Source: Streptomyces sp. NBC_00425
GTDB lineage: Bacteria; Actinomycetota; Actinomycetes; Streptomycetales; Streptomycetaceae
Assembly (NCBI RefSeq): GCF_036030735.1
Contig: NZ_CP107928.1
Span: forward strand, 62,001 to 126,000
Direction of reading: 5' to 3'
Length of the DNA: 64,000 bases
In this document: positions 6,786 to 18,643 of the stretch, piece after piece
How positions within the stretch are numbered: position 1 is the first letter of the stretch
Layout: each line of letters begins with the position of its first letter
Translations under genes and position numbers: made by a program
The notes under the pieces: generated by a model
Told to the model about the DNA's origin: nothing
Database searches by the model: none
What the model saw: only the letters and a program-made list of their open reading frames with translations

Positions 6786-9700
6786 CTACCGTGCGAGGAG
6801 CCGGTCCGCGAGGTGCGCCGCGAGTTCGGCGGAGGTGGGGTGGTCGAACACGACGCCGGGCGGCATCCGCAGCGCGGTGACGTCGTTGAGCGAGTTGCGC
6901 AGGGCGAGGGCGCTCAGCGAGTCGAAGCCGAGTTCGCGGAACTTGCGGTCCGGGTCGACGGCGCCCGCCGAGCCGTGGCCGAGCGCGGTGGCGGCGTGGT
7001 CGAGGACCAGTTCCAGCAGGAGCCGTTCGCGGCCGGGTCCGTCCAGCGCGACCAGACGCTGCTTGAACGTGGCGCCCTGACCGTCGCCGGCCCGCTGGAC
7101 GGTGCGCCGGGCGGGGACGCGCACCAGGCCCCGCCACAGGGCCGGCAGGGCGCCGGACGCGGCGCGCGCGGCGAGCGCCTCGACGTCCGGTTCGGCGACG
7201 AGCAGCGCCGCCTCGCCCGCGTCCCACAGCCCGTCGTACACCTGCGGGCCGGTGGCCTCGGGCGTGACCCGGAGCGCGACCGCGGGCGCTCCGGCCGACC
7301 GCCGCTGCCGCGCCCAGGAGGCCAGCAGCGCGCCGGCCGCCGCGTCGACGGCGTCCCCCGGGCCCTCGGCGCCGGCCGCGGCGGACAGCAGGACGAGCGC
7401 GGGGGGCTCCGCGAGGGCGTCGATCGCCTCGCGCAGCGCCCGGATCCGCAGCGCCTCGGCGTGCAGGGCGGCGCCGATCCGGCCCGGCGCACTGCCGGCG
7501 ACCGTCGCTCCCCCGGCCGCCCCGGCCCCGCTCTCCTCGGCCTGCCCCGGCGTCCCGTCCGTGCCGTGGGGGTGTGCCGCGGTGTGGACGACGGTGCGCA
7601 GGGGGCGGTCGGCGGGCAGGTCGCGCAGGAGCGCCGTCAGGGCGTGCGGGTCGGCCGGGTCGCAGGTCGCGGTGTCGACGCGGACGCCGAGTTCCCTCCA
7701 CGCGGCTGCCGTCGCCCCGTCGACGCCCGGGTCCTCGCCCGGCTGCCCGAGCAGCAGCAGGTCGCGCACGCCGTGCCGCGTGACCAGGTGCTGGGCGAAG
7801 GAGGCGCTGAGCTGTCCGGCCGCGCCGCTGATCAACGCCGTGCCGCCGGCGGCCGTGTCGAGGGGACAGGCCGGGTCCGTCGTGCCGGCCGTCAGGTCGG
7901 CGCGGGCCAGCCGTGGCACGCGTACGACGCTGCGGCGCAGCATGACGTGGTCCTCGTCGGTGGTCAGCGCCTTCGTCAGGGCCCGCCAGGACGCCTTGGT
8001 GCCGTCGGTGTCGACCAGCACGAACCGGCCGGGCGCCTCGTCCTGGGCCGCGCGGATCAGTGCGCCGACCGCCGCCGTGGCGGGGTCGTCGCCTTCGTGC
8101 GCGGTGGCGCCGCGGGTGAGGACGACCAGCCGGGAGGCGGCGAGCCTGCGGTCGGCGAGCCAGGTCCGGGCGAGGCCGAGCACGTCCTCGGCGGACCGGC
8201 GGACGGCGCCGGCCGTCCCGTCGGCGGCCGGTGGGCTCGTGACCAGGACGACGTCGGGCGCCGCGACGCCGTCCGTCTCGATCCTGACCGCGAGCGTCTG
8301 CAGGTCGGGATACTCCTCGGCATACGTGCCCGCGGCCATGAGTCCGAGGCGCGCCTCGAACGGGTCGTCGCCGACGACGGCCCAGCTCCGGGGTGCGGGG
8401 GCGCCGCGCCCCCGGGTCCGCGCCTCGACCCACGTGAGCGTGTGGAGGGCGCCGCGCTGTGCGGCGGACGCCTGCCGCAGGTCGTGCGCGGCGACGGATC
8501 GCCACGTCAGGGCGTCGATCGTCGCCACCGGGGCTCCGGTGTCGTCCGCGACGGCCAGCGTGAGCCCGGGGCCGTCCGCGTCCTGGCGGGTCAGGCGTAC
8601 GCGCACGACGGACGCCCCGACGGCATGGAGCGTGACGCCGTGCCACCGGTTGGGCAGCCGTGCGTCGGGGGCGTGGAGGGGCTGCGCCGTGCCGGCCGGG
8701 TCCGCGAGGCGCAGGGCCGTGCCGAGCAGAGCGGGGTGGACGCCGAAGCCGTCGGCGGACGTCCGCTCCTGCGGCTCCCCCGGGTCGAGGGCGATCTCCG
8801 CGTACAGTTCGCCGTCCCGCCGCCAGGCCGCACGCACCGCGCCCGGCCCGTCCGGGCCGCCGAGGCTGTCCAGAGCGGTGACGTCGACCGGGTCGGCGTC
8901 GAGCGGGGGCCACACCTCGAGGTTCCAGGACGGCGGTGTGCCGGCGTCCTCCTCGGCGGCGAGTACGGCGCGGGCGTGGCTGGTCCATGGCGTGCCCTGC
9001 GGCCGGTTCTCCCTGCGGGAGTGGAGGGTCATGACGCGCAGCCCCTCCGCGTCGGGCTCGCCGACCTCGACGCGGAGCTGGACGCCGCCGCGCTCGGGCA
9101 TCACCAGGGGCTCGTGGAAGGCGAGTTCGTCGATCCGCTCGCAGCCGATCTCGCCGGCCGCGTGCAGCAGGGCGTCGGCGAGTGCGGCGGCGGGCAGCAC
9201 GGTGACTCCGGCGCCGGTGTGTTCGACCAGCCGTCCGTGCGTGTTCGGGGAGAGCCGTCCGGTGAACAGGAGCGACTGCGCGCCCGGGAGTTCGACGGCC
9301 GGTCCCAGGAGCGGGTGGGCCGCGCCGGTTCCGAGGTCGGAGGGTGCGGTGGGCTGGTGGTGCGTGGAGTCGAGCCAGTAGCGGGTGCGTTGGAAGGCGT
9401 AGGTGGGCAGACCGACCGGCGGCACTCCGGTCGTCGCGGCCGGGAGGAGGGGCGTCCAGTCGACGGGAACGCCGTGCGCCCACGCCTGCCCCAACGAACG
9501 GGCGAAGCGCTCCATCCCGCCCTCGTCACGCCGCAACGACCCCACCGCCACCGCCACATCCGCACCCAGCGCGTCGAACGTCTCCCCCAGCCCCACCGTC
9601 AGCACCGGATGCGCACTGCACTCCACGAACGCCGTGAACCCGTCCGCCAGCAACCGCCGCGCCGCACCCTCGAACTCCACCGTCCCCCGCAGATTCCGAT

Positions 9701-12700
9701 ACCAATACCCCCCGTCCAACGACGCGTCCGCCACCACCTCACCCGACACCGTCGAATACAACGGCACCACCGGAACCCGCGGCGCCACCGGCTCCAACAC
9801 CCGCGCCAACTCCTCCTCCAACACCTCCACATGAGGCGAATGCGAGGCATAATCCACCGGCACCCGACGCCACCGCACCCCCTCCCCCTCCCACAACCCC
9901 GCCAACTCCTCCAACACCTCACACGAACCCGACACCACCGTCGACGACGGACCGTTCACCACCGCCACCGACACCCGACCCGGCCACCGCCCCACCACCG
10001 CACGCACCCGCTCCACCGGCAACGCCACCGACACCATCCCCCCACGCCCCGCCAACGCCACGATCGCCCGACTGCGCAACGCCACCACCCGCGCACCGTC
10101 CCCCAGCGACAACGCACCCGCCACCACCGCCGCCGCGATCTCCCCCTGCGAATGCCCCACCACCGCATCCGGCGCCACCCCGAACGAACGCCACAACTCA
10201 GCCAGCGACACCATCACCGCCCACAACGCCGGCTGCACCACATCCACCCGCTCCAACAGAGCGCCGTCGCCCTCCCCCAGCAGCACCTGAAGCAGATCCC
10301 ACTCCACGAACTCGGACAACGCCCGCGCACACTCCTCCAACCGGGCCCGGAACACCGGCGCCTGCGCATACAACCCCGCCGCCATCCCCAACCACTGCGA
10401 CCCCTGCCCCGGAAACACGAACACCGTCCGACCCGAAACGACCGGGTGGGAGGAGGTGTTGTCGGTGACGGTCCTGACGCCGTCCAGCAGGGTCGCCCGG
10501 TCGGTGCCGACGACGACTGCGCGGTGGTCGAAGGGGGTGCGGTGGTGGACGAGGGCGGATCCGATCGCGGCGATGTCCGTGTCGGGGTGGGCGGTCGCGA
10601 ACTCGGCGAGACGCGCGGCCTGTTCACGCAGCGCGGCGGCCGACTTGGCCGACAGCGCCCACGGCACGACGGCGCCCGGGGCGTCCGCGCCGGGCCCGGC
10701 CACGCTCTCGGGCGTCTCCTGCCCGGGCGCCTGTTCCAGGATGAGGTGGGCGTTGGTGCCCGAGATGCCGAACGCGGAGACGGCGGCGCGGCGCGGGCGG
10801 CCCGTGCTGGGCCAGGGCTGTTCCTCGGTCAGCAGCTCGACGGCTCCCAGGTCCCAGTCGACGTGTGGTGTCGGCTGGTCGACGTGGAGGGTGCGCGGCA
10901 GGGTGCCCCGGTTCATCGAGACCACCATCTTGATCACGCCCGCGACGCCGGCGGCCGCCATGGTGTGGCCGATGTTGGACTTCAGCGAGCCCAGCCACAG
11001 CGGCTGTTCGGGGGTGTGGTCCTGCCCGTAGGTGGCCAGCAGGGCCTGTGCCTCGATCGGGTCGCCGAGCTTCGTGCCCGTGCCGTGCGCCTCCACCGCG
11101 TCCACGTCCGCGCCCGTCAGGCCGGCGTTCGCCAGCGCCTGGCGGATCACCCGCTGCTGCGAGGGCCCGTTGGGGGCGGTGAGGCCGTTGCTGGCGCCGT
11201 CCTGGTTGACGGCGCTGCCGCGGACGACGGCCAGGACCTCGTGGCCGTTGCGGCGGGCGTCGGAGAGCCGCTCGAGGAGGAGCACGCCGACGGCCTCGCC
11301 CCAGCCGGTGCCGTCGGCGCCGGCGGCGAACGCCTTGATGCGGCCGTCCTTGGCCAGTCCGCGCTGGCGGGAGAACTCCGTGAAGAAGCCGGGGGTCGGC
11401 ATCACCGACACGCCGCCGGCCACGGCGAGGGAGCATTCGCCGCCGCGCAGTGCCTGTGCGGCCTGGTGGAGCGCGACCAGCGACGAGGAGCAGGCGGTGT
11501 CGATGGTGAGGGCGGGTCCTTCCAGGCCCAGGAAGTAGGCGAGGCGGCCGGACAGGACGCTGGTCGTCTTGCCGGTCAGCATCAGGCCGTCGACGCCGTC
11601 CGACGCCTCGTGCATGGGTGAGCCGTACTCCTGGGACAGGGCGCCGACGAAGACACCGGCCTGGCTGCCCTGGAGCGACTCGGGACGGATGCCCGCGCGT
11701 TCGAAGGCCTCCCAGGCGGTCTCCATGAGCAGCCGCTGCTGGGGGTCCATGGCGAGGGCCTCGCGCGGGCTGATCCCGAAGAAGTCCGCGTCGAAGCCGG
11801 CGGCGTCGTAGAGGAACGACCCCTTGCTGACGTAGCTCTTGTTGGACCGGTCCGGGTCGGCGTCGTGCAGGGTGTCGAGGTCCCAGCCGCGGTCGGTGGG
11901 CAGGTCGCCGACGGTGTCCCGGCCGGAGGTGAGGAGGTCCCACAGTGCCTGCGGGGTGGACACGCCGCCGGGCAGGCGCAGGCCGAGGCCGACGATGACG
12001 ACCGGGTCGTCGCCGCTGTGCAGCGCGGCCACGGGCGCCGCCGGCGCGGCAGCGGAGCCGGAGCCGGCGGGGTCGTCGCCGAGTTCGCCGCGCAGGTAGG
12101 CGACCATGGCCGCCGGGGTCGGGTGGTCGAAGACGGCGGTGGCCGACAGGCGCAGATTCGTGGCCTCGTTGAGGCGGTTGCGCAGTTCGACCGAGGACAG
12201 CGAGTCGAAGCCGAGCGTCTTGAACTTGCTGTCGGCGCGGATCGCGCCGGGCGACCCGTGTCCGAGGACGGCGGCGGCGTGGCCGCACACGCTCTCCAGG
12301 AGCGTCCGCTCCAGTTCGGCTCCGGTGAGGCCGGCGAACGGGTGGGAGGCTGCGCTGCCGCCGGCGGCCGGGGCGGCGGCCACGGTGCGGCGGGTCCGGG
12401 CGCGGACCAGGCCGCTGAGGACGCCGGGCAGGGAGCCGGAGTCGGCCTGGGCGCGCAGTCGCGACAGGTCGAGCCGGGCGGGCACGAGGGCGGCGTCGGG
12501 CGAGGAGAGCGCCGCGTCGAACAGCGCGAGGCCTTCGTGGGAGGCCAGCGGCACCAGACCGGCGCGCGCCATGCGCGCGATGTCCACCTCGTCGAGTTCG
12601 CCGGTGAGTTCGCTGCGCTGGTCCCAGAAGCCCCAGGCGAGCGACGTCGCCTCGGCGCCCTGGGCGCGGCGGTGCTCGGCGAGTGCGTCCAGGTAGACGT

Positions 12701-15700
12701 TGGCGGCGCTGTAGTTGGCCTGGCCCGCGCCGCCGATCGTGCCCATCACGGAGGAGAACAGGACGAACGCGGCGAGGTCCAGGTCCGCCGTCAGCTCGTG
12801 CAGATGCCAGGCCGCGTCCGCCTTGGGCCGCAGCACCCGCTCAAGACGCTGCGGCGTCAGCGCCGTCACCGTGCCGTCGTCCAGCACCCCGGCCGTGTGC
12901 ACCACCGCCGTCAGCGGATGCTCCGCCTCCACCGACGCCAGCAGGCCCGCCAGCGCCTGACGGTCGGCCACGTCGCACGCGGCGATCCGCACCGCCGCGC
13001 CCAGCGCGCCCAGTTCCGCTGCGAGGTCGGCCGCCCCGGGAGCGTCCGCGCCCCGGCGGCTCACCAGCAGCAGGCGCCGCACCCCGTACCCGGTCACCAG
13101 ATGCCGGGCGAACAGCGCGCCCAGCGTCCCCGTGCCGCCGGTGACCAGCACCGTGCCGTGCGGGTTCCACATCGGCGGCATGGTCAGGACGATCTTTCCG
13201 GTGTTGCGTGCCTGGCTCAGGTGGCGGAACGCCTCGGGCGCCCTGCGGACGTCCCAGGTGCGGATCGGTGAGGGCCGCAGCGCGCCCCGCTCGAACAGTT
13301 CGATGACTTCCTCGAGCATCCGCCGGAACAGGTCGGGGTCCTCCTGGGCGACGGTCACCAGGTCGAACGCCTCGTAGGCGATTCCGGGGTGGGCCGCCGC
13401 GACCTCCTCGGGGTCGCGGATGTCGGTCTTGCCCATCTCGATGAAGCGCCCGCCGTGCGGCTGCAGGCGCAGCGAGGCGTCCACGAACTCCCGTGCCAGG
13501 CAGTCGAGTACGACGTCGACGCCGCGGCCGTCGGTCGCGGCGAGGAAGCTCTGCTCGAAGTCGAGGTCCCGGGAGGAGGCGATGTGGGTGTCGTCGAGGC
13601 CCGCGGCGCGCAGGGTGTCCCATTTGCCGGGGCTGGCGGTGCCGTACACCTCGGCGCCCAGGTGGCGGGCGAGCTGGAGGGCGGCCAGGCCCACGCCGCC
13701 GGCGGCGGCGTGCAGCAGCAGGCTCTCGCCGGGCTGGATGCGGGCCAGTTCCACCAGGGCGTAGTACGCGGTGCCGTAGACGATGGGGACGGCGGCGGCC
13801 TCCTCGAACGTCCAGTGGTCGGGGAAGCGCACGACCAGACGGTGGTCGACCACGGTCAGCGGGCCGAAGGCGTCGGGCAGCATGCCCATGACGCGGTCGC
13901 CGACGTCCAGACCGGTGACGGCCGGGCCGACCTCGGTGATCACGCCGGCGCCCTCGATGCCCAGGGAGGCGTCACCGGGGAGCAGCCCGAGCGTGTACAC
14001 GACGTCCCGGAAGTTGAGCCCGGCCGCGCGGATCGCCACCCGGATCTCGTCGGGGCCCAGCGGCGCCGACGCCGCTTCGGCGGGGGCGAGGGTCAGCGCC
14101 TCCAGGGTGCCTCGGGTGCTCACGTCGAGGTGCCAGGGAGTGCCCGGGGCGCCGGCCGGCGGTGTCAGGGTGTCGGGCTGATGCGCCGCTCGGACCAGCC
14201 GCGGGACGAGCAACTCTCCTTCTCTCAGGGCGAGTTGTGGCTCGCCGGAGGCGAGGGCGGTCGCCAGTGCGCGGCCGGAGCGCTCGTCGTCGTCCAGGTC
14301 GATCAGGGCGAAGCGGCCGGGATTCTCCGTCTGCGCCGTGCGCAGCAGTCCCCAGACCGGGGCGTGGGCGGGGTCCGCGGGTCCCTCGCCCGGGGTGGTG
14401 CAGACCGCGCCACGGGTGACGACGGTGAGTCTGGCGGTGCCGAACCGCTCGTCGGCCAGCCAGCACTGCACGGCGTCCAGGGCCCGCTGGAGCGCCCGGT
14501 GCGCGGCGTCCGCGCCGAGGCGGTCGTCGCCCGGCCGGGCGCACAGGACGAGGAGCGCGTCGGGCGGGCCGGCGGTGTCGAGGGCCGTCGCGTCGGCGAA
14601 GGCGTCGAGGTCCGCGTACGGCTGTGTCGGCACGTGGTCCGGGGCGGCGCCGGTCCCGATCAGTGCCGGGAGCCGTGCGGGGGCGGGGTCCGGGACGGTG
14701 CTCGGGGCGGGCAGGATCGTCCAGTTCAGCCGGAAGAGGGCGTCGTCGACGATGGTGGAAGGGGTGCCGCCCAGTTGGGCGGGGTCGACGGGGCGCAGGG
14801 CGAGCGAGGCGACGGAGGCGACCGGACGCCCCGCCTCGTCGAACAGCTCCAGGCCCAGCCCGTTCTCGCCGGCCGGCACGATCCGCACCCGCACCGCCGC
14901 CGCACCCGTCGCGTGCAGACGCACACCCGACCACACGAACGGCAGCCGCGGCCCGCCCGCGCCCTCCCCCGCCGCCTCTCCCGCCGGCAGCAGCCCGGCA
15001 TGCAGCGACGCGTCCAGCAACGCCGGATGCACCCCGAACCCCGCCACCGCCTCCCGCTCCCCCTCCCCCAGAGCGACCTCGGCGAACACCTCCGCACCCC
15101 GGCGCCACACCGCGCCCACACCCTGGAACACCGGCCCGTACTCATAGCCGGCCCCCGCCAACGCCCCGTACAGACCGCCCACATCCACCGCCCGCGCACC
15201 CTCCGGCGGCCACACCAGCCCCTCACCCGCAGGTGCGGCCGGTGGTGCGATGCCGAGTTCGCCGGTGGCGTGGCAGGTCCAGGCGGAGCCTTCGGCGTCG
15301 GTCCGGGAGTGGATCGCGACGGCCCTGCGGCCGGCTTCGTCGGGCTCGCCGACCTCGACCCGCAGGCGGACGGCGGTGCCTTCGGGCAGGAGCAGCGGCG
15401 CTTGGAGGGTGAGTTCGTCCAGGACGTCGCAGCCCGCCTCGTCGCCGGCGCGCAGCGCCATCTCCACGAACGCCGTCCCGGGCAGCAGCACCGTCCCGGC
15501 CACCGCGTGATCGGCCAGCCAGCCGTGCGACTTCAGCGACAGCCGCCCCGACAGCACCACGCTCTGCGTGCCGGCGAGCTCGACCACCGCGCCGAGCAGG
15601 GGGTGTGCGGCGGCGGTGAGGCCGGCGGCGGAGACGTCGGCACTCGTGGGCCCGACCGGGTCGAGCCAGTAGCGGGTGCGCTGGAAGGCGTAGGTGGGCA

Positions 15701-18410
15701 GACCGACCGGCGGCACTCCGGTCGTCGCGGCCGGGAGGAGGGGCGTCCAGTCGACGGGAACGCCGTGCGCCCACGCCTGCCCCAACGAACGGGCGAAGCG
15801 CTCCATCCCGCCCTCGTCACGCCGCAACGACCCCACCGCCACCGCCACATCCGCACCCAGCGCGTCGAACGTCTCCCCCAGCCCCACCGTCAGCACCGGA
15901 TGCGCACTGCACTCCACGAACGCCGTGAACCCGTCCGCCAGCAACCGCCGCGCCGCACCCTCGAACTCCACCGTCCCCCGCAGATTCCGATACCAATACC
16001 CCCCGTCCAACGACGCGTCCGCCACCACCTCACCCGACACCGTCGAATACAACGGCACCACCGGAACCCGCGGCGCCACCGGCTCCAACACCCGCGCCAA
16101 CTCCTCCTCCAACACCTCCACATGAGGCGAATGCGAGGCATAATCCACCGGCACCCGACGCCACCGCACCCCCTCCCCCTCCCACAACCCCGCCAACTCC
16201 TCCAACACCTCACACGAACCCGACACCACCGTCGACGACGGACCGTTCACCACCGCCACCGACACCCGACCCGGCCACCGCCCCACCACCGCACGCACCC
16301 GCTCCACCGGCAACGCCACCGACACCATCCCCCCACGCCCCGCCAACGCCACGATCGCCCGACTGCGCAACGCCACCACCCGCGCACCGTCCCCCAGCGA
16401 CAACGCACCCGCCACCACCGCCGCCGCGATCTCCCCCTGCGAATGCCCCACCACCGCATCCGGCGCCACCCCGAACGAACGCCACAACTCAGCCAGCGAC
16501 ACCATCACCGCCCACAACGCCGGCTGCACCACATCCACCCGCTCCAACAGAGCGCCGTCGCCCTCCCCCAGCAGCACCTGAAGCAGATCCCACTCCACGA
16601 ACTCGGACAACGCCCGCGCACACTCCTCCAACCGGGCCCGGAACACCGGCGCCTGCGCATACAACCCCGCCGCCATCCCCAACCACTGCGACCCCTGCCC
16701 CGGAAACACGAACACCGTCCGACCCGAAACGACCGGGGGCAGAGCTGAGTCGGTGCGGGCCAGTTCCTGGGCGGCCGCGATCAGGCCTTCTCGGTCCGTG
16801 GCCGTGAGGACGGTGCGGTGGTCGAACCGGGTCCGTGACCTCGCGAGTGCCGATGCGACGGCCAGCGGTGAGATGTCCGGCCTGGCGGTGGTGAACTCGG
16901 CGAGGCGGGCGGCCTGTTCACGCAGCGCGGCGGGGGTCTTGGCCGACAGCACCCACGGCACCACAGCCGCAGCCGCCTGCGCAGCGGCCGCATCCTCGGC
17001 GGCAGCGGACTCGGCCGCGGACGCGGGTCCTGTCGCGTCCGTCGCCTCGGGCGTCCCCTGCCCGGGCGCCTGTTCCAGGATGAGGTGGGCGTTGGTGCCG
17101 GAGATCCCGAAGGACGAGACGGCCGCCCGGCGCGGCCGCCCGGCCTCGGGCCACGGCCGCTCCCGCGCGAGCAGCGACACCGCTCCCGCCGCCCAGTCCA
17201 CCCGGGCCGTCGGCTCCTCGACGTGCAGCGTGCGCGGCAGGACCCCGTGCCGCAGCGCCATCACCATCTTGATCACACCGCCGACCCCGGCCGCCGCCAT
17301 CGTGTGACCGATGTTCGACTTCAACGACCCCAGCCACAACGGCTGTTCAGGCGTGTGCTCCTGCCCGTAGGTGGCCAGCAGGGCCTGCGCCTCGATCGGG
17401 TCGCCGAGCCTGGTGCCCGTGCCGTGCGCCTCCACCGCGTCCACGTCCGCGCCCGACAGACCCGCGTTCGCCAGCGCCTGGCGGATCACCCGCTGCTGCG
17501 ACGGCCCGTTCGGAGCCGTCAGCCCGTTGCTGGCGCCGTCCTGGTTGACCGCGCTGCCGCGGACGACGGCCAGAACCTCGTGGCCGTTGCGGCGCGCGTC
17601 GGACAGCCGCTCCAGCACCACCACCCCCACACCCTCGCCCCAGCCGGTGCCGTCCGCGTCCTGCGAGAACGCCTTGCAGCGGCCGTCCGCCGACAGGCCC
17701 TGCTGCCGCGAGAACTCCACGAACATCCCCGGCGACGCCATCACCGTCGCCCCGCCCGCCAACGCCAGCGCGCACTCCCCCGCACGCAACGACTGCGCCG
17801 CCAGATGCAACGCCACCAACGACGCCGAACACGCCGTGTCCACCGTCACCGCCGGACCCTCAAGCCCCAACGTGTACGCGATACGCCCCGACGCCACACT
17901 CGCCGTCGTCCCCGTCAGCAGATAGCCCCCGGCGTCCTTCGCGGGTTCGTACAGGCGCGGCCCGTACTCCTGCGTCATCGCCCCGACGAAGACACCCGTG
18001 CGGCTGCCCTTGAGGGTGTGCGGGAGGATGCCGGCCGTTTCGAGGGACTCCCACGCGGTCTCCAGCAGCAGGCGCTGCTGGGGTTCCATGGCCTGGGCCT
18101 CGCGGGGGCTGATGCCGAAGAAGGCGGCGTCGAACATGTCGGCGTCGTAGAGGAAGCCCCCGTGCCGGGTGTAGGTCTTGTCGGCGCTGCCGCGCTCGGG
18201 GTCGTAGAGGTCGTCCTGGTCCCAGCCCCGGCCGTCGGGCAGCGGGCCGATGGCGTCAGTGCCCGTGCTGATCAGACGCCACAGGTCGTCCGGCGATGCC
18301 ACTCCGCCGGGGTAGCGGCAGGCCATGCCGACGACGGCCAGCGGCTCGTCCGACAGGGCGGACTTCTCGACGTGCTCGGGCGCGTCGGCGACACCGAGCA
18401 GGGTCGTCAC
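6786..18410 (-). CDS. Type I PKS (PKS1, modules 1 and 2): KS-ATmm-DH-ER-KR-ACP / KS-ATmm-DH0-KR0-ACP
   Basis: This is the main open frame of PKS1. In-frame coding continues upstream to about 18850 and includes the loading ACP ([14 protein letters not shown]). The first start codon in this frame is the GTG at 18410, because a frameshift cuts it off from the loading part. Module 1: KS with [11 protein letters not shown], methylmalonyl-type AT (VDYASHSPH), active DH ([10 protein letters not shown] and LLDASLHA), ER ([23 protein letters not shown]), B-type KR ([14 protein letters not shown]), ACP (GFDSLSS). Module 2: KS ([11 protein letters not shown]), methylmalonyl AT, then a DH whose Asp motif reads LLGTALR and whose YGPxFQG is lost, and a KR without the NADPH GxGxxG or YxxxN motifs; both are inactive. 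The ACP ends eight residues before the stop, with no thioesterase and no docking helix. Predicted product: a 2,4-dimethyl-3-oxohexanoyl-ACP, if acetate primes. Confidence 0.9.
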   Translation of the reverse strand: MTTLLGVADAPEHVEKSALSDEPLAVVGMACRYPGGVASPDDLWRLISTGTDAIGPLPDGRGWDQDDLYDPERGSADKTYTRHGGFLYDADMFDAAFFGISPREAQAMEPQQRLLLETAWESLETAGILPHTLKGSRTGVFVGAMTQEYGPRLYEPAKDAGGYLLTGTTASVASGRIAYTLGLEGPAVTVDTACSASLVALHLAAQSLRAGECALALAGGATVMASPGMFVEFSRQQGLSADGRCKAFSQDADGTGWGEGVGVVVLERLSDARRNGHEVLAVVRGSAVNQDGASNGLTAPNGPSQQRVIRQALANAGLSGADVDAVEAHGTGTRLGDPIEAQALLATYGQEHTPEQPLWLGSLKSNIGHTMAAAGVGGVIKMVMALRHGVLPRTLHVEEPTARVDWAAGAVSLLARERPWPEAGRPRRAAVSSFGISGTNAHLILEQAPGQGTPEATDATGPASAAESAAAEDAAAAQAAAAVVPWVLSAKTPAALREQAARLAEFTTARPDISPLAVASALARSRTRFDHRTVLTATDREGLIAAAQELARTDSALPPVVSGRTVFVFPGQGSQWLGMAAGLYAQAPVFRARLEECARALSEFVEWDLLQVLLGEGDGALLERVDVVQPALWAVMVSLAELWRSFGVAPDAVVGHSQGEIAAAVVAGALSLGDGARVVALRSRAIVALAGRGGMVSVALPVERVRAVVGRWPGRVSVAVVNGPSSTVVSGSCEVLEELAGLWEGEGVRWRRVPVDYASHSPHVEVLEEELARVLEPVAPRVPVVPLYSTVSGEVVADASLDGGYWYRNLRGTVEFEGAARRLLADGFTAFVECSAHPVLTVGLGETFDALGADVAVAVGSLRRDEGGMERFARSLGQAWAHGVPVDWTPLLPAATTGVPPVGLPTYAFQRTRYWLDPVGPTSADVSAAGLTAAAHPLLGAVVELAGTQSVVLSGRLSLKSHGWLADHAVAGTVLLPGTAFVEMALRAGDEAGCDVLDELTLQAPLLLPEGTAVRLRVEVGEPDEAGRRAVAIHSRTDAEGSAWTCHATGELGIAPPAAPAGEGLVWPPEGARAVDVGGLYGALAGAGYEYGPVFQGVGAVWRRGAEVFAEVALGEGEREAVAGFGVHPALLDASLHAGLLPAGEAAGEGAGGPRLPFVWSGVRLHATGAAAVRVRIVPAGENGLGLELFDEAGRPVASVASLALRPVDPAQLGGTPSTIVDDALFRLNWTILPAPSTVPDPAPARLPALIGTGAAPDHVPTQPYADLDAFADATALDTAGPPDALLVLCARPGDDRLGADAAHRALQRALDAVQCWLADERFGTARLTVVTRGAVCTTPGEGPADPAHAPVWGLLRTAQTENPGRFALIDLDDDERSGRALATALASGEPQLALREGELLVPRLVRAAHQPDTLTPPAGAPGTPWHLDVSTRGTLEALTLAPAEAASAPLGPDEIRVAIRAAGLNFRDVVYTLGLLPGDASLGIEGAGVITEVGPAVTGLDVGDRVMGMLPDAFGPLTVVDHRLVVRFPDHWTFEEAAAVPIVYGTAYYALVELARIQPGESLLLHAAAGGVGLAALQLARHLGAEVYGTASPGKWDTLRAAGLDDTHIASSRDLDFEQSFLAATDGRGVDVVLDCLAREFVDASLRLQPHGGRFIEMGKTDIRDPEEVAAAHPGIAYEAFDLVTVAQEDPDLFRRMLEEVIELFERGALRPSPIRTWDVRRAPEAFRHLSQARNTGKIVLTMPPMWNPHGTVLVTGGTGTLGALFARHLVTGYGVRRLLLVSRRGADAPGAADLAAELGALGAAVRIAACDVADRQALAGLLASVEAEHPLTAVVHTAGVLDDGTVTALTPQRLERVLRPKADAAWHLHELTADLDLAAFVLFSSVMGTIGGAGQANYSAANVYLDALAEHRRAQGAEATSLAWGFWDQRSELTGELDEVDIARMARAGLVPLASHEGLALFDAALSSPDAALVPARLDLSRLRAQADSGSLPGVLSGLVRARTRRTVAAAPAAGGSAASHPFAGLTGAELERTLLESVCGHAAAVLGHGSPGAIRADSKFKTLGFDSLSSVELRNRLNEATNLRLSATAVFDHPTPAAMVAYLRGELGDDPAGSGSAAAPAAPVAALHSGDDPVVIVGLGLRLPGGVSTPQALWDLLTSGRDTVGDLPTDRGWDLDTLHDADPDRSNKSYVSKGSFLYDAAGFDADFFGISPREALAMDPQQRLLMETAWEAFERAGIRPESLQGSQAGVFVGALSQEYGSPMHEASDGVDGLMLTGKTTSVLSGRLAYFLGLEGPALTIDTACSSSLVALHQAAQALRGGECSLAVAGGVSVMPTPGFFTEFSRQRGLAKDGRIKAFAAGADGTGWGEAVGVLLLERLSDARRNGHEVLAVVRGSAVNQDGASNGLTAPNGPSQQRVIRQALANAGLTGADVDAVEAHGTGTKLGDPIEAQALLATYGQDHTPEQPLWLGSLKSNIGHTMAAAGVAGVIKMVVSMNRGTLPRTLHVDQPTPHVDWDLGAVELLTEEQPWPSTGRPRRAAVSAFGISGTNAHLILEQAPGQETPESVAGPGADAPGAVVPWALSAKSAAALREQAARLAEFATAHPDTDIAAIGSALVHHRTPFDHRAVVVGTDRATLLDGVRTVTDNTSSHPVVSGRTVFVFPGQGSQWLGMAAGLYAQAPVFRARLEECARALSEFVEWDLLQVLLGEGDGALLERVDVVQPALWAVMVSLAELWRSFGVAPDAVVGHSQGEIAAAVVAGALSLGDGARVVALRSRAIVALAGRGGMVSVALPVERVRAVVGRWPGRVSVAVVNGPSSTVVSGSCEVLEELAGLWEGEGVRWRRVPVDYASHSPHVEVLEEELARVLEPVAPRVPVVPLYSTVSGEVVADASLDGGYWYRNLRGTVEFEGAARRLLADGFTAFVECSAHPVLTVGLGETFDALGADVAVAVGSLRRDEGGMERFARSLGQAWAHGVPVDWTPLLPAATTGVPPVGLPTYAFQRTRYWLDSTHHQPTAPSDLGTGAAHPLLGPAVELPGAQSLLFTGRLSPNTHGRLVEHTGAGVTVLPAAALADALLHAAGEIGCERIDELAFHEPLVMPERGGVQLRVEVGEPDAEGLRVMTLHSRRENRPQGTPWTSHARAVLAAEEDAGTPPSWNLEVWPPLDADPVDVTALDSLGGPDGPGAVRAAWRRDGELYAEIALDPGEPQERTSADGFGVHPALLGTALRLADPAGTAQPLHAPDARLPNRWHGVTLHAVGASVVRVRLTRQDADGPGLTLAVADDTGAPVATIDALTWRSVAAHDLRQASAAQRGALHTLTWVEARTRGRGAPAPRSWAVVGDDPFEARLGLMAAGTYAEEYPDLQTLAVRIETDGVAAPDVVLVTSPPAADGTAGAVRRSAEDVLGLARTWLADRRLAASRLVVLTRGATAHEGDDPATAAVGALIRAAQDEAPGRFVLVDTDGTKASWRALTKALTTDEDHVMLRRSVVRVPRLARADLTAGTTDPACPLDTAAGGTALISGAAGQLSASFAQHLVTRHGVRDLLLLGQPGEDPGVDGATAAAWRELGVRVDTATCDPADPHALTALLRDLPADRPLRTVVHTAAHPHGTDGTPGQAEESGAGAAGGATVAGSAPGRIGAALHAEALRIRALREAIDALAEPPALVLLSAAAGAEGPGDAVDAAAGALLASWARQRRSAGAPAVALRVTPEATGPQVYDGLWDAGEAALLVAEPDVEALAARAASGALPALWRGLVRVPARRTVQRAGDGQGATFKQRLVALDGPGRERLLLELVLDHAATALGHGSAGAVDPDRKFRELGFDSLSALALRNSLNDVTALRMPPGVVFDHPTSAELAAHLADRLLAR
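9370..10446 (-). repeat. AT block, copy 1 (PKS1 module 2)
   Basis: About 1.07 kb is nearly identical to 15661-16737 and 31667-32733. It spans the post-AT linker and the whole methylmalonyl AT up to [12 protein letters not shown]. Inside it, coding-strand codons favour TTG, GTG, CAT and TAT, unlike the CTC/GTC/CAC style of the flanks. This indicates recent gene conversion from one source. Confidence 0.9.
15661..16737 (-). repeat. AT block, copy 2 (PKS1 module 1)
   Basis: This is a near-identical copy of 9370-10446. Identity runs from the end of the AT linker ([13 protein letters not shown]) through the AT start and stops abruptly in the KS-AT linker. Only a few third-base differences are visible near its left edge. 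Confidence 0.9.
16898..17081 (-). repeat. 184-bp exact KS-AT linker duplication, copy 1
   Basis: By reading, this is identical to 32916-33099. It encodes the variable linker after the KS, rich in Ala, Asp and Glu (for example [18 protein letters not shown]). Linkers are normally the fastest-diverging part, so exact identity points to a recent copy between PKS1 module 1 and PKS3 module 2. Confidence 0.85.
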
Positions 18411-18643
18411 GATGTGCCGGGCCAGGATCTCGGGGGTCGGGTAGTCGTAGACGAGGGACGGGGGCAGCGCGACGCCGAGGTCGGCGGACAGGCTGGAGCG
18501 CAGGTCGACGGAGGTCAGGGAGTTGTAGCCGAGCTCCTTGAACGGCAGCGCCGGGTCGACCTCGTTCTCGGCGCCGTACTCCAGGATCTCGGCGGTGTGC
18601 CTGCTGATCAGTTCGGCGATCAGCGCGATGCGCTGCGAGTCGC

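Noticed and set aside
6675..11621. Long plus-strand frame with long His/Arg-rich stretches
   Set aside because: Shadow of PKS1. The His/Arg-rich part is the complement of the triplicated AT block, not a histidine-rich protein.
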